NCBI GenBank assembly: GCA_023434465.1
Contig: JAEYSQ010000187.1
Coordinates: forward strand, 1-30,053
DNA length: 30,053 nucleotides
Source: Actinomycetes bacterium
GTDB taxonomy: Bacteria > Actinomycetota > Thermoleophilia > Solirubrobacterales > 70-9
Direction of reading: 5' to 3'
This document shows positions 21,871 to 30,053 of the stretch, in pieces; positions within the stretch are counted from its first letter, which is position 1; the number at the start of each line of letters is the position of its first letter. The notes beneath the pieces are model-generated. The model was not told the origin of the DNA. It ran no database searches and worked only from the letters and a program-made list of their open reading frames with translations. The position numbers were made by a program, and so were the translations under genes.

Positions 21871-23261
21871 ACGAGATCATCGACGGACTTCCTGACGGCG
21901 GAGCACCGAACGCTCAGCTGCCGGCGCCACTCGTCCAGCGCCAGGGACCGCCGGCCGACCTCTTGCTTCGCTCTGCCGGACTGCTTGACCCGGCCGGAGA
22001 GATCGAGGGGAAGCATGACCTGCTGGTCGAGGGCGGCCGGATCAGCCGGATTGCCGACCCGGGCACGATCGACACGCCGGAGGGGACCGAAGTGATCGAC
22101 GCCGAGGGCCTCCACGTCTTCCCGGCCTTCTTCGACCCCCATGTTCACCTGCGGACCCCGGGCCAGGAGTACAAGGAAGATCTCGAAACCGGAACGCGCT
22201 CCGCTGCCGCGGGCGGGTACGCCGGCCTGCTGGCGATGGCAAACACCTCGCCGCCTGTATCCGAGCCGGAACAGATCGAAGCGCTCCGCGACCGGGCGGC
22301 CCGCGTGGCCTCGGTCCCGGTCGGGTTCCTCGCCACGGTCACCCACGGCATGAAGGGCGAGGAGCTGACCAACATGGCCGAGTTGCGGCAGGCCGGGGCG
22401 GTCGGCTTCACCGATGACGGGGTGCCGGTCGAAAGCACCCGGATCCTCAGGCGGGCGCTGCAGTACCAGCGCATGACCGGTGGTCGCATCGCCCTTCACC
22501 AGGAGGACGTCGAGCTGTCCGGCAACGGCGTGATGAACGAAGGTGCCGTCTCGGCCGAACTCGGACTTCCCGGAGTTCCCTCGATCTCGGAATCGGTGAT
22601 GATCGCCCGGGACGCGGCAATCGCAGGTTACGAAGCCGGAGCGATCCAGATCCAACACCTCTCCGCGGTCGAGTCGATCGACCAGGTGAGGCTGGCCAAG
22701 GCGGAAAAGATCGACATCACCTGCGAGGTGACGCCACATCACCTCTGCCTGACCGACGAAGCGGTTCGAACCCTCGACGCGTCGCGCTACAAGATGAACC
22801 CACCACTCCGGACCGAAACTGACCGTCAGGCGCTGATCGACGCCCTGATCGACGGCACGATCGACTGCATCGCGACCGACCACGCCCCCCATGCGGTTCA
22901 CGAAAAGGAAGTGCCCTACGAAGCGGCCAACATGGGTGTGACCGGGCTCGAGACGGCCTTCTCGTCGCTCTACACCGAACTCGTGCTGCCCGGCAGGATC
23001 AGCCTTGGACTGCTGGTCGAGAAGCTGGGGTCAGGCGGGGCCCCGTTCGGCATCGACCCCTTCTCTCTCACCGAAGGCAGCCGCGCGAACCTTTGCCTGG
23101 TCGACCTCGAGGCCGAGTGGGTGGTCGGCGAGGACGGCTACGAGAGCCGCTCCGTCAATTCCTGGTGTGCGGGCGAGACGCTCCGCAGCCGGATCCTGGT
23201 CACTCTGGCCGGTGGTCAGGTCGCGTACCGGCTCCGGTCATTCAGCCTGGGCGTCGCATGA
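21867..23261 (+). CDS. pyrC: Dihydroorotase, class I
   Basis: A 464-residue metal amidohydrolase that cyclises carbamoyl aspartate to dihydroorotate. DPHVHLRTPGQEYKED gives the first zinc ligands (H92, H94); AMANTSPPV, GFTDDGVPV, ALHQED, CEVTPHHLCL, KMNPPLR and CIATDHAPH supply the remaining ligands and substrate residues. The N-terminal ~30 residues before ADLLLRSAGLLDPAG are a Pro/Gln-rich extension not usual in the family. The ATGA overlap with pyrB supports the long start; TTG 21963 is an in-frame alternative. Its stop overlaps carA. Confidence 0.96.
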   Translation: MNEIIDGLPDGGAPNAQLPAPLVQRQGPPADLLLRSAGLLDPAGEIEGKHDLLVEGGRISRIADPGTIDTPEGTEVIDAEGLHVFPAFFDPHVHLRTPGQEYKEDLETGTRSAAAGGYAGLLAMANTSPPVSEPEQIEALRDRAARVASVPVGFLATVTHGMKGEELTNMAELRQAGAVGFTDDGVPVESTRILRRALQYQRMTGGRIALHQEDVELSGNGVMNEGAVSAELGLPGVPSISESVMIARDAAIAGYEAGAIQIQHLSAVESIDQVRLAKAEKIDITCEVTPHHLCLTDEAVRTLDASRYKMNPPLRTETDRQALIDALIDGTIDCIATDHAPHAVHEKEVPYEAANMGVTGLETAFSSLYTELVLPGRISLGLLVEKLGSGGAPFGIDPFSLTEGSRANLCLVDLEAEWVVGEDGYESRSVNSWCAGETLRSRILVTLAGGQVAYRLRSFSLGVA

Positions 23262-24385
23262 GCCAGACCAATCCCGGATACGTCCTGCTTGAAGACGGCA
23301 GCCGATTTGACGGCTCGCTCTGCGCTGCGACCGGGGGAGGGGTCGCAGAAGTGGTCTTCAACACGTCCATGACCGGCTACCAGGAAGCGGTGACCGACCC
23401 GTCCTACGCCGGGCAGATCATCACCTTCACCTATCCGATGGTCGGCAATTACGGGGTTTCGTCCGGGGCCATGGAGTCCAGCCGGGCCCACGCCCGGGGC
23501 GTGATCATGCGAGACGCCCGCAACGGCGTCGACTCGGCCAGTGCCGAGGGCGGCTGGCTCGATTGGCTCGAAGCGAACGGTGTCTGGGCGATCACCGGCG
23601 TCAACACCCGCGCCCTGGTCCGCCAGATCCGTGACCGCGGTGCGATGCGGGGCGGCATCTTCCCCGCCACGGTCGCGACCGACGAGGCAATCGCCCGAAT
23701 TGAAGCCGAACCTTCGATGGCGGGATCCGACTTCGCCTCCAAGGTCACCCCGGAAGTGCCGATCGAACATGCAGGCGCCGGTCCGCATGTGGTGGCGCTT
23801 GACACCGGCATCAAGACTTCGATCGTCAACCAGTTCCTCGAACGGGACTGCCGCGTGACGCTGCTGCCCTGCCTGACCGGAGCCGATGAGGTCATGGCCC
23901 GCGAGCCGGACCTGCTCTTCCTCGCAAACGGTCCGGGGGATCCCGCCGCCGTGTCGGCGGTAACCGAGACGGTGCGAGAGCTGATCGGCAGGAAACCGAT
24001 GGTCGGAATCTGCCTCGGCCACCAGCTGCTCAGCCGCGCGGTCGGGCTAGAGACCTTCAAACTCCCGTTCGGCCACCGCGGATCGAACCACCCGGTCAAG
24101 GATCTCGAGACGGGGGTGATCGAAATCACCTCCCAGAACCACGGATTCGCAGTGGTCGGTCCGGATGGTGAGGGCACGATCGACAGTGACGAGCCGGTCC
24201 GCTGGCAGACCGGTCACGGCGAAGCCGTGCTTTCCCACATCAACCTCTACGACCGCACGGTCGAGGGGCTGCGGTTGCCCGATGCCAAAGCAATGACCGT
24301 CCAGCATCACCCCGAAGCGGGTCCCGGTCCGCGCGATGCCCGCCACCTCTTTGACCGTTTCCTCGACCTCGCAAAGGAAGGCTGA
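23258..24385 (+). CDS. carA: Carbamoyl-phosphate synthase small (glutaminase) subunit
   Basis: A 375-residue protein. The N-terminal CPSase domain (VVFNTSMTGYQEAVTDPSYAG, given as VVFNTSMTGYQEA and DPSYAG) precedes a class I glutamine amidotransferase with the nucleophile in GICLGHQLL (C252) and the His/Glu pair in QHHPEAG (H351, E353). It releases ammonia from glutamine and channels it to CarB. The ATG overlaps the pyrC stop (ATGA). Confidence 0.97.
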   Translation: MSQTNPGYVLLEDGSRFDGSLCAATGGGVAEVVFNTSMTGYQEAVTDPSYAGQIITFTYPMVGNYGVSSGAMESSRAHARGVIMRDARNGVDSASAEGGWLDWLEANGVWAITGVNTRALVRQIRDRGAMRGGIFPATVATDEAIARIEAEPSMAGSDFASKVTPEVPIEHAGAGPHVVALDTGIKTSIVNQFLERDCRVTLLPCLTGADEVMAREPDLLFLANGPGDPAAVSAVTETVRELIGRKPMVGICLGHQLLSRAVGLETFKLPFGHRGSNHPVKDLETGVIEITSQNHGFAVVGPDGEGTIDSDEPVRWQTGHGEAVLSHINLYDRTVEGLRLPDAKAMTVQHHPEAGPGPRDARHLFDRFLDLAKEG

Positions 24386-24391
24386 TCACCG

Positions 24392-27458
<3,067 letters not shown>

Positions 27459-27469
<11 letters not shown>

Positions 27470-28325
27470 GCGCGAGCGTGACCCGGCACCCTTCGGCCGG
27501 CGGCTCTGCGAAGTGGCCGACGCCCGGCCGACCGGTGGGTACCGGATCTTCAGCCTGATCGACCAGGAGGGTCCGACCCCCGCGGCCGGCCAGTTCTACA
27601 TGCTGGCTACCGCACCGGACTGGGCCACCGAGGGCGGTCGTCCCTACCTGCCGCGGGCAATCTCACATGCCCGGGTCACCGCGAACCCGTCCGGCGGCCT
27701 TCGCCTCGACTTCCTGATCCACGAGGTCGGGCCCGGAACCTCCCGCCTGGCAGAAATGAAATCGGGGGACAGCTGCTGGGTTGCCGGTCCCTTCGGGTGC
27801 GGTTTCAGCCGACCGCGGGATCTCAACCCATCGGCCGCCGGCGCGATCCTGGTCGGCGGCGGAATCGGGATCGCGCCGATCGCCGTCCTTCGCCGGGAAC
27901 TGGTCGACCGCGGCATACCTTCTCGCTCGCTCCTCGGGTTTCGCGACCGGCCTCACTCTGGCGGGATCGACGAGCTGTTTGGCTGCGAGGAGACCAGACT
28001 GGCGTTCGAGGACGGTAGCTCCGGCCACAAGGGGTACGTCACCGACCTGTTGCTTCAGCTACTCGAAGGTGACGATTCCGGCTCGGCTGTCGTCTACTCC
28101 TGCGGCCCGCCGGCGATGCTGGAAGCGGTACGCCAGATCTGCCTCAAGCGCGAGATCCCGCTGGAGCTGGCCCTGGAGTCACCGATGGCCTGCGGATACG
28201 GCGCCTGCTTCGGCTGCGCCGTACCGAAAGCGGACGGCGGGTATCTGCGCCTCTGCGTCGACGGGCCGGTCGTGCGCGGAGATGAGATCGCGACCGCGAT
28301 GGCGGGGGAGCCGGCGGTTGACTGA
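27459..28325 (+). CDS. pyrK: Dihydroorotate dehydrogenase B electron-transfer subunit
   Basis: A 288-residue FAD- and [2Fe-2S]-containing reductase subunit. GQFYMLAT and LPRAISHARV are in the FAD domain; LVGGGIGIAPIAVLRREL and YSCGPPAML are in the NAD domain; the cluster ligands are C245, C250, C253 and C266 (C-x4-C-x2-C-x12-C). It passes electrons from PyrD to NAD+, which marks the dehydrogenase as class 1B. ATG 27459 has GGAG close upstream within the end of carB. Confidence 0.94.
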
Positions 28326-29268
28326 ACCTGCGGACACCGAAGCTCAAGACCTGGATCTCGCGACCGAGATCTGCGGCATCAAACTGAACGGCCCGGTGCT
28401 GAACGGCTCCGGCACCTTCGACGCACTAGCGGCTCGTCGGATATTCGGCGAAGTCCTGATCGATCAGTTCCCCTTCGATTGCTACGTCTCGAAGACGATC
28501 ACCATGAATCCGCGGCCCGGCAATCCCCCTTATCGGCTTTGGGAGACGCCCTCGGGAATGATCAACTCGATTGGACTCCCCGGGCCGGGGCTCGACGGCT
28601 TTCTTGAGGACGATCTCGGTCAACTGGCCGAGCTGGGAGTGCCGCTGATCGTTTCGGTGATGGCCGATTCGGCCGAGGACTTCGAGATCCTGGTCACCCG
28701 GGTCTCCGAGCGGGACGAGGTCGCCGGAATCGAGCTGAACGTTTCCTGCCCGAATGTGCACTCCGGTCTGATCGTCGGCGAACAACCCTCCGAGACGGAA
28801 GCTCTGATGAAAGTGCTTCGGCCGGTCACGGCCAAACCGCTGATCGTGAAGCTGACCCCGAACGTGGCTAACCCCCAGGAAGTGGCGCTCGCTGCCGAAC
28901 GCGGGGCGGCCGACGCGGTGTCAATGATCAACACGGTCAAAGCGGCGGCGATCGATCCGGTCTCGAACCGGGCCTGGCTCGGGGCCGGTGCCGGCGGGCT
29001 CTCCGGCCCGGCGGTTCGACCGATCGCGCTGGCCCAGGTCCGGGCGGTCGCGGCCGAGGTTTCGATCCCGGTGATCGGGATGGGCGGGATCACCGATGCC
29101 GAGTCGGCGCTCGAGTTCATCCTGGCCGGTGCACAAGTCGTTGCGGTCGGCACCGAGAATTTTCGCGACCCGCAGGCCGGCACCTTGGTTACGAATGGAC
29201 TTCCGGCGGCGCTCGCCCGGCGAGGGTTCCGCTCGCTGGCCGACGCCCAGTCGGCCGCTCTTGGCTGA
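28318..29268 (+). CDS. pyrD: Dihydroorotate dehydrogenase, class 1B catalytic subunit
   Basis: A 316-residue FMN enzyme that oxidises dihydroorotate to orotate. GPVLNGSGTFD, YVSKTITMNPRPGNPP, MINSIGLPGPG, ELNVSCPNVHSG with the catalytic-loop Cys (C144), LIVKLTPNV and IGMGGITDAESALEFILAGA (20 residues) define the family. Pairing with pyrK supports the NAD-linked type. The start is TTG 28318, overlapping the pyrK stop by eight bases with GGGGGAG seven bases upstream; longer open reading upstream is just the pyrK shadow. It is the last gene of the operon here; pyrF and pyrE are not in the window. Confidence 0.95.
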   Translation: MTEPADTEAQDLDLATEICGIKLNGPVLNGSGTFDALAARRIFGEVLIDQFPFDCYVSKTITMNPRPGNPPYRLWETPSGMINSIGLPGPGLDGFLEDDLGQLAELGVPLIVSVMADSAEDFEILVTRVSERDEVAGIELNVSCPNVHSGLIVGEQPSETEALMKVLRPVTAKPLIVKLTPNVANPQEVALAAERGAADAVSMINTVKAAAIDPVSNRAWLGAGAGGLSGPAVRPIALAQVRAVAAEVSIPVIGMGGITDAESALEFILAGAQVVAVGTENFRDPQAGTLVTNGLPAALARRGFRSLADAQSAALG

Positions 29269-29352
29269 TCCTCTGGCTTTCTCGCCGGGGCCCGGGATAC
29301 CGAACGGCTGGCCTCACCAGCGGCGACCGAATCGGATCGGAGCGAAGCGAGG

Positions 29353-29375
29353 CTCAACCTCGAGTCGAGGTTGAG
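29353..29375 (+). terminator. Hairpin after the pyr operon
   Basis: CTCAACCTC (29353-29361), loop GAGTC, GAGGTTGAG (29367-29375), a perfect 9-bp stem 85 bases after pyrD. It is not followed at once by T's; CTTTT and GTTTTT occur 20-35 bases later. It is a probable end of the pyr transcript before the mihF promoter. Confidence 0.5.
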
Positions 29376-29438
29376 ATGGATTTGTCCGGATTCGGCACTT
29401 TTCGGGGGTTTTTGGCCAACACGCAGCGCAGAGATGGC

Positions 29439-29444
29439 TATACT
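29439..29444 (+). promoter_or_regulatory. -10 box close to the mihF start
   Basis: TATACT lies 11 bases before the mihF ATG, so transcription would begin within a few bases of the start codon, giving a leaderless or near-leaderless mRNA. No ribosome site is seen and no clear -35 is found. Confidence 0.5.
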
Positions 29445-29455
29445 CGCGGCCTTCC

Positions 29456-29797
29456 ATGGCGCCGACTTCGAAGACCGTATCCAGCCCCCCCGAAGCTCCG
29501 GAGCGTTCTCTCGACCAGCGGATGGATGCCCTCCAGAGAGCGAACAACATTCGCACCGCCAGGGCCCAGCTCAAGCGCGACCTCAAGGCTGGCCGCACCA
29601 CGATCACCGAGGTGCTGGACGACCCGCCCGAGTACCTGCTCACGGCCAAGGTTTTCGACATGCTGCTCGCCGTGCCCAAGTACGGCAGGGTCAAGACCAA
29701 CCGGATCCTGAAGCAGTGCAAGGTCAGCCCGGCCAAGACGATCGGCGGCCTCAGCGACCGCCAGCGCAAAGAACTCGTCTCCCTCCTCCAGCGCTAG
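29456..29797 (+). CDS. mihF: Integration host factor, actinobacterial type (mIHF)
   Basis: A 113-residue nucleoid protein. After a disordered N-terminus (about 17 residues), the helical core RMDALQRANNIRTARAQLKR, DLKAGRTTITEVLDDPPEYL, and the helix-two-turn-helix YGRVKTNRILKQCKVSPAKTIGGLSDRQRKEL (quoted here in overlapping short parts: YGRVKTNRILKQC, SPAKTIGGLSDRQRKEL) match mycobacterial and streptomycete mIHF. It binds and bends DNA non-specifically and is essential in mycobacteria. In many actinobacteria it lies between pyrF and gmk next to the pyr operon; here it follows pyrD directly. No stem-loop terminator is evident in the 36 bases before the repeat array. Confidence 0.93.
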   Translation: MAPTSKTVSSPPEAPERSLDQRMDALQRANNIRTARAQLKRDLKAGRTTITEVLDDPPEYLLTAKVFDMLLAVPKYGRVKTNRILKQCKVSPAKTIGGLSDRQRKELVSLLQR

Positions 29798-29833
29798 CTC
29801 GACCGCGCCGGGAACCAACTGCCGTGGTGTCGC

Positions 29834-30053
29834 GGTGACCTTTTGTTGCGCCGTGGGGTCGGGTGTGGGTCACCGGGAAGCGGCAAACACCTCGGTCGGC
29901 ATTCAGCCTCCCTCCGTCTGAGTATCCCGGTGACGTTGCGTTGCGCCGTGGGGTCGGGCGGGCATCCCCGGGAAGCGGCAAACACCTCGGTCGGCATTCA
30001 GCCTCCCTCCGCCTGAGTATCCCGGTGACGTTACGTTGCGCCGTGGGGTCGGG
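29834..30053. repeat. 95-bp direct tandem repeat array (2.3 copies, continues past window)
   Basis: Units at 29834-29928 and 29929-30023 are each 95 bases and about 90% identical; a third begins at 30024 and matches the second unit at 29 of its 30 visible bases. Each unit starts GGTGAC, contains GCGCCGTGGGGTCGGG and AAGCGGCAAACACCTCGGTC, and ends in GAGTATCCC. Changes cluster near the unit start and in the segment around 29868-29880. On the minus strand each unit holds GGAGGGAGG followed by ATG, but 95 is not a multiple of three, so an open frame cannot persist. The array follows mihF and fills the rest of the window. Confidence 0.9.

Noticed and set aside
29794..29997. 67-codon minus-strand frame in the 95-bp repeats, with GGAGGGAGG before ATG
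   Set aside because: The unit length is not a multiple of three, so successive units are read in different frames; there is no selection visible for a protein.
29834..30053. CRISPR array
   Set aside because: The repeats are contiguous 95-base units without unique spacers, and no cas genes are present.

Overview
The window is a dense, high-GC bacterial chromosome segment with almost no spare DNA. The gene set points to the Actinomycetota, most likely a deep branch such as Thermoleophilia/Solirubrobacterales (inference). Supporting signs are an actinobacterial-type integration host factor (mIHF), a CysO-type sulfur carrier ending in VTILPAVAGG, a pyrR-pyrB-pyrC-carA-carB cluster with a PyrR target at the pyrR start codon, a Rv2613c-like HIT protein, frequent GTG/TTG starts, and a tRNA gene without an encoded CCA. 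No phage, insertion sequence or CRISPR array was seen.

Layout. 1-6481 (+): the 3' part of a fused secDF gene, a small membrane protein, a long recJ and a bifunctional rel, packed end to end. 6555-11868 (-): corA, HIT hydrolase, phosphomannomutase, metallo-beta-lactamase-fold hydrolase, diacylglycerol-kinase-like lipid kinase and a thiamine-binding-type protein; the middle genes overlap. 12006-13729 (+): a vegetative promoter, a SAM-I riboswitch with a clear antiterminator/terminator pair, a threonine synthase-family gene and a cysO-like gene. 13782-16214 (+): a CDP-glucose-type nucleotidyltransferase and a sugar dehydratase, then an SRAP-domain DNA repair protein. 16251-19032: a divergent membrane protein (-), an ECF sigma factor fused to a zinc-finger anti-sigma-like segment, a membrane helix and a long low-complexity tail, and a small secreted protein with a duplicated Cys motif. 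19043-20238: three successive hairpins, tRNA-Arg(CCG) (-) and RNase Z (+). 20325-29268: the pyrimidine operon pyrR-pyrB-pyrC-carA-carB-pyrK-pyrD, almost wholly linked by overlapping stop/start codons. 29456-29797: mihF. 29834-end: a 95-bp tandem repeat array that runs off the window.

Most interesting points: (1) the SAM riboswitch over a threonine synthase-family PLP enzyme paired with a CysO-like thiocarboxylate carrier, which suggests a methionine/homocysteine role; (2) the membrane-tethered sigma factor, whose own upstream region and that of the next secreted-protein gene share CCTTACTT-N14-CGTTTT; (3) apparent AUU start codons for phosphomannomutase, recJ and perhaps rel, where ATG-based starts would cut conserved N-termini; (4) a PyrR-binding loop covering the pyrR translation start; (5) the 95-bp repeats beside mihF.
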